Source: Candidatus Njordarchaeota archaeon
GTDB lineage: Archaea; Asgardarchaeota; Njordarchaeia; Njordarchaeales; Njordarchaeaceae
Length of the DNA: 8,424 nucleotides
Reading direction: 5' to 3'
NCBI GenBank assembly: GCA_029856625.1
Contig: JAHKLG010000050.1
Coordinates: 1 to 8,424, forward strand
Shown here: piece after piece, positions 1-5,875 of the stretch
How positions within the stretch are numbered: position 1 is the stretch's first letter
How the letters are laid out: each line of letters begins with the position of its first letter
Translations under genes and position numbers: made by a program
The notes under the pieces: generated by a model
Database searches by the model: none
Told to the model about the DNA's origin: nothing
What the model saw: only the letters and a program-made list of their open reading frames with translations

Positions 1-481
1 AAAAGCCATATAATTCGCGTCGTTCCTCAACGTAGATACCAAAGGCAGCTTTTCTACTATTCATATCCTCTTCTAATGTTTCAAAAGAAACCCTGACAAA
101 CTCTCCATTAATCTCAAAAAAATGGGATAGCTTACTTTCTATCTCCCTTAAAAAATTAGCAGGAATCGTTCCTTCAATTTCACGATGCCATCTTCCTATT
201 TGTATAGAAGAATGATTATAGTCTACGAGATATGCCACAATATAGTCATATCCAAGTCTCTTTAATGCTGTATACCGATGCATTCCATCTAATATCACTC
301 CAGAATTCTTATCCACTATTATGGGGTGCTTAAATACTCCAGATTTAGACATTAATCTTATCAGCTTAGTAAGATACTCTTCTATAATCTCCTCATGCAC
401 ATATAGAGACTGTAGCGGAACAATAGCTATTTCCGCTTCGAATATTTCATCCTCATTCCCAAGATGAATCATTTTGAACAT
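1..481 (-). CDS. serK: SerK-like free serine kinase (ParB/sulfiredoxin fold), 3' end beyond window
   Basis: The frame is open from an ATG at 481 to the left edge, giving 160 residues of an unfinished protein; a TGA lies two codons upstream, so the start is at 481 or at a second ATG at 472. The core is a ParB/sulfiredoxin-type fold with the motif D65-G66-M67-H68-R69 followed by A72 and LG (76-77). As I recall it, the Thermococcus kodakarensis free serine kinase SerK (about 240 residues) aligns almost without gaps: its catalytic Glu30 matches H29-E30 here, SGVF (47-50) matches SGIF, and W98 matches its Trp102 region. The later stretch around 139-150 (EDM...AAFGIY) also fits. The family phosphorylates free L-serine to O-phosphoserine in the cytoplasm; T. 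kodakarensis SerK uses ADP, and the donor here cannot be predicted. It follows serA and the Ost3/6-like gene on the same strand, 144 bp after the latter. Most automatic annotation would call it a ParB-like nuclease; full SerK residues and serA nearby argue against that. Confidence 0.75.
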   Translation of the reverse strand, partial: MFKMIHLGNEDEIFEAEIAIVPLQSLYVHEEIIEEYLTKLIRLMSKSGVFKHPIIVDKNSGVILDGMHRYTALKRLGYDYIVAYLVDYNHSSIQIGRWHREIEGTIPANFLREIESKLSHFFEINGEFVRVSFETLEEDMNSRKAAFGIYVEERRELYGF

Positions 482-491
482 TTCTCATGCC

Positions 492-507
492 CTAAGGGAA
501 CCCCTAG
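492..507. repeat. Quasi-palindrome just upstream of serK
   Basis: The 16-bp inverted repeat CTAAGGGAACCCCTAG has arms CTA-x-GGG and CCC-x-TAG around a central AA, with one mismatched pair. It overlaps a second short palindrome, CCCTAAGGG (490-498). It lies between the candidate TATA element (521-532) and the serK start (481), so it could be an operator. In the minus-strand mRNA it could form a six-pair hairpin (one G-U pair) next to the weak ribosome binding site. No regulator is known for it from this window. Confidence 0.35.
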
Positions 508-520
508 AAGAGCTCATTAA

Positions 521-532
521 GTATTATTTATC
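521..532 (-). promoter_or_regulatory. Candidate TATA element for serK
   Basis: On the minus strand this reads GATAAATAATAC, an AT-only core resembling an archaeal TATA box. It is about 40-50 bp before the serK ATG at 481. Transcription starting roughly 26 bp downstream would leave a leader of about 20 nt. The region is AT-rich, so a chance match is quite possible. Confidence 0.35.
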
Positions 533-582
533 ATAGAAAAGTATCCCTCTAGGCAAAAGATACGGAGTGTATTGGAAAGTTC

Positions 583-623
583 AAAAATATTTGCTAACAC
601 TTTAAGCGCTTTACTGATGCGCT
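583..623 (-). terminator. Possible terminator after the Ost3/6-like gene
   Basis: Just past the stop codon (626-628) the minus strand has a small GC-rich stem, AGCGC (623-619) pairing with GCGCT (609-605), with a nine-base loop. A run of five T follows at 587-583. The stem is short, and archaeal termination depends mainly on T-runs, so this is only suggestive. It would separate the three-gene unit from serK. Confidence 0.3.
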
Positions 624-625
624 AC

Positions 626-1081
626 TTAGATTATATATCCTCCAACATATCCTGTTAATTTTTGAGTGAATAATATATAGGAGATCGCAAGAAAGCCGAA
701 CAGCAGCAGTGCAAAACCAAGAGCAAGGTATAATCCTTGGTACTCTATGTCCGTAAAGTGTTCTACAGAACTCCTCGTAATATAAGCTCCTAGGACACTC
801 ATGAAGAGCAAAGCAGTGATAATGATCCCCTCACTTAATGTTTGTCTGCTTAGATCTGGAATTATAAGTCTTGGCACTCTTGGCCCAATTATTGCAGGAG
901 GCAAATTAACGGCCATGTAAATGACTCCACTAGCGAATATCACGCATAAAAGCGATAAGAATAGAAATACTGCTCGACGATTACTTTCCTCTGAAAGGTC
1001 AATTTTAGGAAGCGTTAATTTGTATTTCGGTTTATAAAAGAGGGGGATCCAGGGAATTTTTATCTCTCTTCTTTTAGCCAT
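626..1081 (-). CDS. Small three-helix membrane protein, Ost3/Ost6-like membrane domain
   Basis: The product is 151 residues when started at the ATG at 1081, which has GGGGGT at 1095-1090, 8 nt before it. A TTG at 1108 would add nine residues but has no such support. A basic N-terminus (KRREIK, KPKYK) precedes three predicted membrane helices at about 37-60, 83-102 and 116-138. Between the first two is a proline-rich loop, NLPPAIIGPRVP, followed by PDLSRQTLSEG. From that loop to the end the layout resembles the C-terminal membrane part of eukaryotic Ost3/Ost6 (TUSC3/MagT1). There a GPP loop and an SSQxQFVAES-like segment lead to two helices and end in a KYHGY motif; here the end is QKLTGYVGGY. 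The thioredoxin domain of Ost3/6 is absent. By inference it could be an accessory subunit of the archaeal oligosaccharyltransferase (AglB) acting in the cell membrane. The comparison is from memory. It starts 42 bp after the serA stop and is probably co-transcribed. Confidence 0.5.
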   Translation of the reverse strand: MAKRREIKIPWIPLFYKPKYKLTLPKIDLSEESNRRAVFLFLSLLCVIFASGVIYMAVNLPPAIIGPRVPRLIIPDLSRQTLSEGIIITALLFMSVLGAYITRSSVEHFTDIEYQGLYLALGFALLLFGFLAISYILFTQKLTGYVGGYII

Positions 1082-1123
1082 TATCAAAAACCCCCATAAC
1101 ACTCTCAATTATATTACATTATT

Positions 1124-2050
1124 TCACTTCAACAACTCTATTATTCTTTTTATTACTACCTCTGCGGCTCTCTCTTGAGCTTCATACGTTTGTGCTCCTA
1201 TGTGAGGCGTGAGTATTACGTTTGGGAAACCAAGTAGTTTTCTCACAAAAGGATTATCTGGTTTTAGATTAGTATCAGCTGCTAATCCAGCTATTTTGCC
1301 GGATTCCAGCCCCCATATTATTGGATCTGGATCGAAAAGCTCCATTCTGGCGGTATTTATTAATAGCACTCCCTCCTTCATCTTCTTGACTTCCTCCCAA
1401 CTTATCATGCCTCGTGTCTCTGGTAATAATGGAACATGAATAGAGATTATATCCGATTCTCTTAACAGATCATCCATAGTGACAAATTTTGCACTGCCCC
1501 CGACGAGTTTTAGCATCTCTTTGGCTTTTTCGGGGAACTTATCATATCCAAGGACATTCATTCCTAAAGCATTAGCAATCCTGGCAACTCTGCTTCCAAT
1601 GTTCCCTACACCTATTATACCTAATGTCTTTCCCCTAAGCTCTGCCCCCATACAATAATTTTTCGCCCAGAAACCTCTTCTAAGGCTTTCATCTCCGAAA
1701 AGTATCCTTCGAGAAAGAGCAATCATTAAGCCAATAGTGAGCTCAGCCACAGAATCCGCGGTAGCTGGCCCAGCATTAATAACGCTTATTCCCTTCGCTT
1801 TTGCAGTATCTACATCAATATTATCTAATCCTACTCCCACACGAGCTATGACTTTGAGTCTCCTCCCTCTCTCAATGACCTCTTTAGTGACCTTTGTTCG
1901 ACCCCGCACAACAAGAGCATCATAATCCTTAATGATATTTAGGAGATCATTTTGAGAAATCCCAGGGCAGTAGTCATATTTTATACCAGCCTCTTCTAAT
2001 AATTTAAGACCTTTCTCGGATATAGGATCTGTAATTAAAATTCTTACCAT
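1124..2050 (-). CDS. serA: D-3-phosphoglycerate dehydrogenase (short form, no ACT domain)
   Basis: This is a 308-residue NAD-dependent D-2-hydroxyacid dehydrogenase, of the size of short archaeal SerA enzymes that lack the C-terminal regulatory ACT domain. The expected reaction is 3-phosphoglycerate plus NAD to 3-phosphohydroxypyruvate, the first step of serine synthesis, or the reverse. The substrate-binding half (1-100) contains RVGVGLDNID (70-79) and NAGPATADSVAEL (92-104). The Rossmann fold has GVGNIG (147-152), with D170 at the end of the second strand indicating NAD. Catalytic R235 (NTAR) and H283 (TPHIGAQT) are present; the EAQERAAE tail (290-297) is typical of crenarchaeal SerA. Two oddities: R235 is followed by MELFD instead of the usual RG-x-x-x-D, and the catalytic Glu normally in DV-x-x-x-EP appears to be missing, the segment reading DTNLKPDNP (259-267). 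Another hydroxyacid substrate is therefore possible. GAGGTG at 2064-2059 sets the start, 8 nt before the ATG, and overlaps the previous stop codon. Confidence 0.8.
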   Translation of the reverse strand: MVRILITDPISEKGLKLLEEAGIKYDYCPGISQNDLLNIIKDYDALVVRGRTKVTKEVIERGRRLKVIARVGVGLDNIDVDTAKAKGISVINAGPATADSVAELTIGLMIALSRRILFGDESLRRGFWAKNYCMGAELRGKTLGIIGVGNIGSRVARIANALGMNVLGYDKFPEKAKEMLKLVGGSAKFVTMDDLLRESDIISIHVPLLPETRGMISWEEVKKMKEGVLLINTARMELFDPDPIIWGLESGKIAGLAADTNLKPDNPFVRKLLGFPNVILTPHIGAQTYEAQERAAEVVIKRIIELLK

Positions 2051-2058
2051 ATTTGAGA

Positions 2059-2065
2059 CACCTCA
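2059..2065 (-). promoter_or_regulatory. serA ribosome binding site overlapping upstream stop codon
   Basis: The minus strand reads TGAGGTG: the TGA stop of the upstream helical-protein gene (2065-2063) shares GA with the GAGGTG Shine-Dalgarno of serA. The spacer to the serA ATG is 8 nt. The two genes are 12 bp apart, which suggests translational coupling and co-transcription. Confidence 0.75.
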
Positions 2066-3706
2066 AGCAAATAATTCAGATATATCCTCCCCCTCCTTTT
2101 CTTTGACTTTAGGATATAACGCTTCGACCTTTTTTGATAGTTTTTCATATAATAGTAAAAAATCTTGTCCACCATAATTGGATAATATTTTACGCAAGTT
2201 ACTTGTTAATCTAGGAGCAATAAAGAATAACAGACGATGAATATAATAAAGGAAAATTGTTCTTAACCAATCATTATCCTCCAAACCCTTCCTCTTTAAA
2301 TACTCGCATGCCTCCATAAATTTCCTCATGACATAATTTAGTAATTCTACAATTTCATGGATTTTATCCTCATTAATCTTAGATAAATTCTCTATCTCTG
2401 CAATAGGTAGAAGTGCTTCAAGAATAAAGGGAATCGGATCACCCATTATCAGACGTAATCCAGTAAAGGCCAATGGATCATTCTCTATAGCCTCAATTAC
2501 TTTCTTAAATACATTCGGTTTCCTTATGATGGCAGCCTTAAATATAATCTTCGCTTCGAAGTTCCAATTAGCAATCTCCTCTAAAGCGTCTTGAGTAATG
2601 AGCACTATAGTCTTCGGAGATAACTTATCATAAACACTGATAGGTGGAGGCGTCAGCGGTACTGCTGCAAGAATAATGTCAGGGGAAACCTTTAATATTG
2701 TCATACTAGTCATGCCAAACGCATTCATAGCTGTTTTAAGGTATCTCTCACCAATAGTTCTAAGAGTTCTTACAACCGAGTCTACCTCCTCTGAGTTAAT
2801 TAGTGCAGAAATCTTGGTAACCTCTTGTAATACGATATCCCCAAGATCAGTAATCTCTTCACCCGCAATCTCTATTTTGTCTAAATTATTTTTTAGCAAG
2901 TTGAGAATCTCTTCTGTATCATTATTACTTCCTAAATCTTCTTGGCGCACAATTAATGTTCTGGTCAGAGCTTCTAATACCGTAGGTAACATCAGAAGAA
3001 AAAGTTTTCTATTCATGTAATCATGACTTTCTAATTCGTTTAAAGTCCTCTTAAATACATTTAATAAATTATCCTTTTTTTCAAGGATAGGAGAGATCCT
3101 CGCTGAAAGAGATGATCTGTCTTTTTCTGAAAGATAGCTTATAGTTTTTTCAAGAGACTTTGCATGAATCGCTATAGCTAATTCAAAGAGCCTTCTTAAA
3201 CCCACTTTCTCGCATAAATCCCAGAAATCCTCATCATTTTGAATCTTGAGCAATCTTTCGAATGCTTCCTCCTCAAATTCTCCTTTTTCTATGAATTGTT
3301 GTAATATTTTCGGTCCCCCACCTTTCCAAACGACATAAAGAGTTACAAGGAGGAAATACACGGAGATCCATTCGATTAGAAAAGCCTTTGCATATTGGGG
3401 ATAATCAAGTTCTATTAAAGTTCTTGCTATTAGTTTTGTTTCTGAAATCCATGCATCTACCAAATCGCTCGAAACCACCACTTTCTCGCCTTTAGCTCTG
3501 AATATCGGTTTAAATCTAGCGATAGTTAATTTAATAAGTCTCTCCCGTGCATCTCGAATATTCTTAAATTCATCAGCTTTTAGTTTTATGACCTCATTCA
3601 CGTTCGTGTCTATTCTATCGGTAACTTGTTTTAGATCCCAAATACTCGTAGTAGTTGGAAATAAGAGATATTTTATTGCTACTAGTACATCGTCTGGAAT
3701 GTTCAC
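2063..3706 (-). CDS. Uncharacterised long alpha-helical protein upstream of serA
   Basis: I do not recognise this family. The frame is open from a GTG at 3790 (575 residues), but I choose the GTG at 3706 (547 residues), because AGGTGA at 3720-3715 lies 8 nt upstream and the extra 28 residues overlap the AT-rich promoter region. Nearly the whole product looks alpha-helical, with no glycine-rich nucleotide-binding loop, metal cluster or clear catalytic motif. Hydrophobic stretches occur at about 109-127 (FLIEWISVYFLLVTLYVVW), 345-352 and 483-496 in the 547-residue numbering; the first could be a membrane helix or a buried one. A proline-rich break, VPLTPPPISVY, at about 349-359 divides an N-terminal block from a C-terminal one. 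The C-terminus is charged (KVKEKEGEDISELFA). No signal peptide is evident. Repeating helices could be HEAT/ARM-like, but I see no clear repeat. Its 12-bp spacing to serA implies joint expression; a role in amino-acid metabolism would be guesswork. Confidence 0.7.
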   Translation of the reverse strand: MNIPDDVLVAIKYLLFPTTTSIWDLKQVTDRIDTNVNEVIKLKADEFKNIRDARERLIKLTIARFKPIFRAKGEKVVVSSDLVDAWISETKLIARTLIELDYPQYAKAFLIEWISVYFLLVTLYVVWKGGGPKILQQFIEKGEFEEEAFERLLKIQNDEDFWDLCEKVGLRRLFELAIAIHAKSLEKTISYLSEKDRSSLSARISPILEKKDNLLNVFKRTLNELESHDYMNRKLFLLMLPTVLEALTRTLIVRQEDLGSNNDTEEILNLLKNNLDKIEIAGEEITDLGDIVLQEVTKISALINSEEVDSVVRTLRTIGERYLKTAMNAFGMTSMTILKVSPDIILAAVPLTPPPISVYDKLSPKTIVLITQDALEEIANWNFEAKIIFKAAIIRKPNVFKKVIEAIENDPLAFTGLRLIMGDPIPFILEALLPIAEIENLSKINEDKIHEIVELLNYVMRKFMEACEYLKRKGLEDNDWLRTIFLYYIHRLLFFIAPRLTSNLRKILSNYGGQDFLLLYEKLSKKVEALYPKVKEKEGEDISELFA

Positions 3707-3714
3707 GATAGTGT

Positions 3715-3720
3715 TCACCT
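3715..3720 (-). promoter_or_regulatory. Start-deciding ribosome binding site of the helical-protein gene
   Basis: The minus strand reads AGGTGA, a perfect match to the archaeal anti-Shine-Dalgarno, followed by 8 nt and a GTG at 3706. The same spacing is seen at serA. This favours GTG 3706 over GTG 3790, which has no comparable site. Confidence 0.65.
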
Positions 3721-3755
3721 TCTCTAGCTTTAAAGGTAATTTATGGCAACATACT

Positions 3756-3776
3756 ACTACATAAAGATAATCTTTT
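3756..3776 (-). promoter_or_regulatory. Candidate promoter of the helical-protein/serA unit
   Basis: The minus strand carries an A-rich stretch (CCAAAAAG, 3779-3772) followed by ATTATCTTTATG, which could act as BRE plus TATA element. A start about 26 bp downstream would give a leader of roughly 30 nt that includes the AGGTGA site. This position lies inside the alternative long reading frame, which is another reason to prefer the shorter protein. AT-rich context makes this uncertain. Confidence 0.3.
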
Positions 3777-3863
3777 TGGTAAAATGGCACTACCGTACCT
3801 TATTCTGATACCGTTAGCCTTAATGTTCAAAGTACATATTATCAGTTTATTTTCTCTATCCCC

Positions 3864-3875
3864 CGGGAAAAATAT
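3864..3875 (+). promoter_or_regulatory. Candidate promoter of the M42 peptidase gene
   Basis: GGGAAAAATATC on the plus strand resembles a purine-rich BRE followed by an AT-rich TATA element. It lies about 50 bp before the ATG at 3923. Initiation about 26 bp downstream would give a leader of about 25-30 nt that includes the GAGGG site at 3912-3916. Another AT-rich block, AAATATTAT (about 3885-3893), is a weaker alternative. Confidence 0.3.
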
Positions 3876-3922
3876 CTTCATGAGAAATATTATCAAATTA
3901 CATTGTGCTACGAGGGATTTTA

Positions 3923-5032
3923 ATGACAGTAGAGATAAACAAGGAGGATATTTTTAGACTTGCTAAAAAACTTTGTGAGACGCCCTCGCCTTCTGGCTTT
4001 GAGAGTGAGATACGTGAGGTGTTAATTGAGGAGATAAGGGACTATGTTGATGAGTTATGGATTGATTCTATGGGTAACTTGATTGCAAAAAAAGCGGGAC
4101 AAGGAGAAGGTAAAGTCATGATTGCTGCTCATATGGATGAAATCGGGCTCATGATAACAAATATTGATAAGAATGGTTTTCTTAGGTTTGTTCCTGTAGG
4201 AGGATGGAGCCCAAGAATATTACCAGCTCAACGTGTTTTAATACGTACGATAGATGGCAACACTGTTCATGGAGTTATAGGAATAAAGCCGCCGCATATC
4301 GAGAAACCCGAAGAGAGACAAAAAGTAATTCCTTTAGAGAATTTATTCATAGATATCGGTGTTACATCGGATGAGGAAGCAAAAAAACTCGGCATTGAGG
4401 TAGGTTCTATAGCTGTGATAGAAAGCACTGTTGAAAGACTAGGAAATCCGGATGTTATTACCGGTCGCGCTTTTGATGATAAAATAGGTGTTGTGACTGC
4501 TGTCGAGACACTTAAAGTGCTGGAGGATAGTAAAGTAGACGCCTATTTCGTGTTTACTGTTCAAGAAGAAGTGGGTTTAAAAGGGGCTAGAACAGCCGCA
4601 TTTAGCATCAATCCGGATATCGGGATAGCAATAGATGTTACAATAGCCGCTGACGTCCCTGGAACTCCCGAGCATGCAAAAATCGTAAAACTGGGGAAGG
4701 GACCCGCTATTAAGGTAATGGATGGAAGAGCTGGAAGCGGATTAATAGCGCATCCCGCTATTCGCGATTTACTTATCGCAGTGGCGAAAGAAGAAAAAAT
4801 ACCTTATCAACTTGAAGTCCTTCCAGGTGGAACAACAGATGCATCCGCAATTCAAATTACTAGGGAAGGGATACCAGCAGGCGCTATCTCTATACCTACT
4901 AGGTATATTCACTCCCCTATTGAGATTGTGCATCTAGAAGACGTAACGAATGCCGTAAAACTTCTAGCAAAGGCGATCAAGAAAGTAGATTCCGCATGGA
5001 TAAATAATGTGTTAAGGAGAAGAATAAAGTAA
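3923..5032 (+). CDS. M42-family metallo-aminopeptidase (TET-type)
   Basis: The product is 369 residues when started at the ATG at 3923, preceded by GAGGG (3912-3916); a GTG at 3905 would add six residues. It is a full-length M42 glutamyl/leucyl-type aminopeptidase, a cytoplasmic two-metal enzyme that removes N-terminal residues from peptides and in archaea typically forms dodecameric tetrahedral (TET) particles acting after the proteasome. All expected active-site residues are visible: H70 and D72 (AAHMDEIG), D186 (AFDDKIG), the catalytic pair E215-E216 (VQEEVG), D238 (AIDVT) and H330 (YIHSP). GGTTDAS (302-308) near the C-terminus is also characteristic. The inserted dimerisation/PDZ-like region occupies about residues 85-170. 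Which residue type it prefers cannot be read from the sequence. An endoglucanase label, often given to this family, should be disregarded. It is divergent from the helical-protein/serA unit, and the next gene begins 167 bp later, so it is probably its own transcription unit. Confidence 0.92.
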   Translation: MTVEINKEDIFRLAKKLCETPSPSGFESEIREVLIEEIRDYVDELWIDSMGNLIAKKAGQGEGKVMIAAHMDEIGLMITNIDKNGFLRFVPVGGWSPRILPAQRVLIRTIDGNTVHGVIGIKPPHIEKPEERQKVIPLENLFIDIGVTSDEEAKKLGIEVGSIAVIESTVERLGNPDVITGRAFDDKIGVVTAVETLKVLEDSKVDAYFVFTVQEEVGLKGARTAAFSINPDIGIAIDVTIAADVPGTPEHAKIVKLGKGPAIKVMDGRAGSGLIAHPAIRDLLIAVAKEEKIPYQLEVLPGGTTDASAIQITREGIPAGAISIPTRYIHSPIEIVHLEDVTNAVKLLAKAIKKVDSAWINNVLRRRIK

Positions 5033-5062
5033 TTCTTAAAAATTTTTGCTAATCTCTCTAAC
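5033..5062 (+). terminator. T-rich terminator region after the M42 gene
   Basis: Directly after the stop codon (5030-5032) comes a T-run at 5043-5047, followed by pyrimidine-rich sequence (CTCTCTAACTCTCT). No convincing stem precedes it. Archaeal termination commonly uses such T-runs. The rest of the gap to 5199 shows nothing else that I can identify. Confidence 0.35.
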
Positions 5063-5170
5063 TCTCTACATATTCTTATTCTTACCTAAAAGATTCTTTA
5101 ATTGCACTAAAACCTACAGCCCTTAAGCAAGCCTAGGAGCTCGCAAATTATTCAGAAGTTATCATAATGG

Positions 5171-5177
5171 TATAAAG
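5171..5177 (+). promoter_or_regulatory. Candidate TATA box of the ASCH-domain gene
   Basis: TATAAAG lies 29 bp upstream of the ATG at 5200, so initiation at the usual distance would yield an almost leaderless mRNA. The sequence GGAGAGG at 5189-5195 looks like a ribosome binding site 4 nt from the ATG, which would need an earlier start site. The two readings conflict and only one can be right. Confidence 0.35.
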
Positions 5178-5199
5178 AAGTTTGCTACGGAGAGGATAA

Positions 5200-5775
5200 A
5201 TGCCGCTTAAATGGCTTGGAAAACACCTTATGATAAAAAGTAAGTTTGCGAAGGATATCATTAGCGGGAAAAAGCGGGCTACGATCAGGCTTGGTAAGGT
5301 AGAGGTAAAGGCTAATGAATTCCTTATTCATTCTGGAGGAAGAATAATTGCGCGCGCCAAATTAAAGAATGTCCGTTATAAAAAGGTGAAAGAGCTCAGT
5401 GATGAAGATGCGCTTCTTGATGGTTTAAGTTCAAGAGAGGAACTAATAGATGAATTGAGAAATTATTATAATAATATAACGGATGACGACATTGTTACTA
5501 TAATAGAATTCGAAGTCATTGAGATACTAAATGAATCTGAAGAGAAATATATTGGAGGATTACCACCATACAAAATCGCTCAATTAGCCTTACAACATCT
5601 TAAATTATCTGATAGGGAAGAAGTAGTCCTAAAAACGCTGGTTAGTACTAGGAGTATAAGGAAAACAGCAAAAAAACTATTCGGTAAACTTTCGATGCGT
5701 TGGAAGGTCCGAAATATTGTAAGAAAAGCGGCTAGAATGTTGCTTGAAATGGGAGTATTGGAAGAGAACAAGTAA
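5200..5775 (+). CDS. ASCH-domain protein with C-terminal helical extension
   Basis: The product has 191 residues. Residues about 8-108 form an ASCH (PUA-like) domain: a short helix (SKFAKDIISGKK), TIRLG (28-32), two beta segments around SGGRIIARAKL (45-55), and an ELSDEDALLDGLSSREELI helix pair (65-83), ending in TIIEFEVIEI (100-109). ASCH domains bind RNA or act on nucleosides; E. coli YqfB, an N4-acetylcytidine amidohydrolase, uses a Lys-Thr-Glu set. K25 and T28 fit the first two, but the glutamate position aligns with D74, so that reaction is doubtful. Residues about 122-191 form a basic helical extension of some 70 residues (SIRKTAKKLFG, MRWKVRNIVRKAARMLLEMGVL) that resembles a winged-helix or other nucleic-acid-binding unit. 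I infer an RNA- or DNA-binding protein, perhaps a translation-linked regulator. It is followed 100 bp later by the SAM hydrolase gene on the same strand. Confidence 0.75.
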   Translation: MPLKWLGKHLMIKSKFAKDIISGKKRATIRLGKVEVKANEFLIHSGGRIIARAKLKNVRYKKVKELSDEDALLDGLSSREELIDELRNYYNNITDDDIVTIIEFEVIEILNESEEKYIGGLPPYKIAQLALQHLKLSDREEVVLKTLVSTRSIRKTAKKLFGKLSMRWKVRNIVRKAARMLLEMGVLEENK

Positions 5776-5820
5776 AAGTACTATAGATAAGATACCAAGC
5801 AATATCTTAACTCTAGGCAG

Positions 5821-5829
5821 AAATTATTT
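5821..5829 (+). promoter_or_regulatory. Weak candidate TATA element of the SAM hydrolase gene
   Basis: AAATTATTT stands about 50 bp before the ATG at 5876. Initiation about 26 bp downstream would leave a leader of about 25 nt that contains the GTGAT motif at 5867-5871. The 100-bp gap from the ASCH gene leaves room for a promoter, but readthrough from that gene is equally possible. Confidence 0.25.
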
Positions 5830-5875
5830 GGCTCAGGTAGCATCTCACATATGAAAAATTACTAATGTGATCTTT

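Noticed and set aside
1..481. ParB chromosome partition protein or plasmid maintenance gene
   Set aside because: The DG-x-HR fold is shared, but the residues specific to SerK are present, no ParA or helix-turn-helix part is visible, and serA is nearby.
1209..1439. Plus-strand open frame opposite serA
   Set aside because: It is antisense to a well-conserved gene, and the translation has no recognisable features; a shadow frame.
2676..3020. Plus-strand open frame of 114 codons opposite the helical-protein gene
   Set aside because: Composition mirrors the helical minus-strand gene (Ser/Ile/Leu rich), no ribosome binding site was evident, and the minus gene is supported by its strong start and coupling to serA.
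3923..5032. Endoglucanase/cellulase annotation for the M42 gene
   Set aside because: The complete metal ligand set and catalytic Glu pair of M42 aminopeptidases are present; the cellulase name is a legacy mislabel of this family.
5033..5199. Possible tRNA or small RNA in the gap after the M42 gene
   Set aside because: No cloverleaf, TψC-like motif or stable stem was found; the sequence is pyrimidine- and AT-rich spacer with a promoter candidate.
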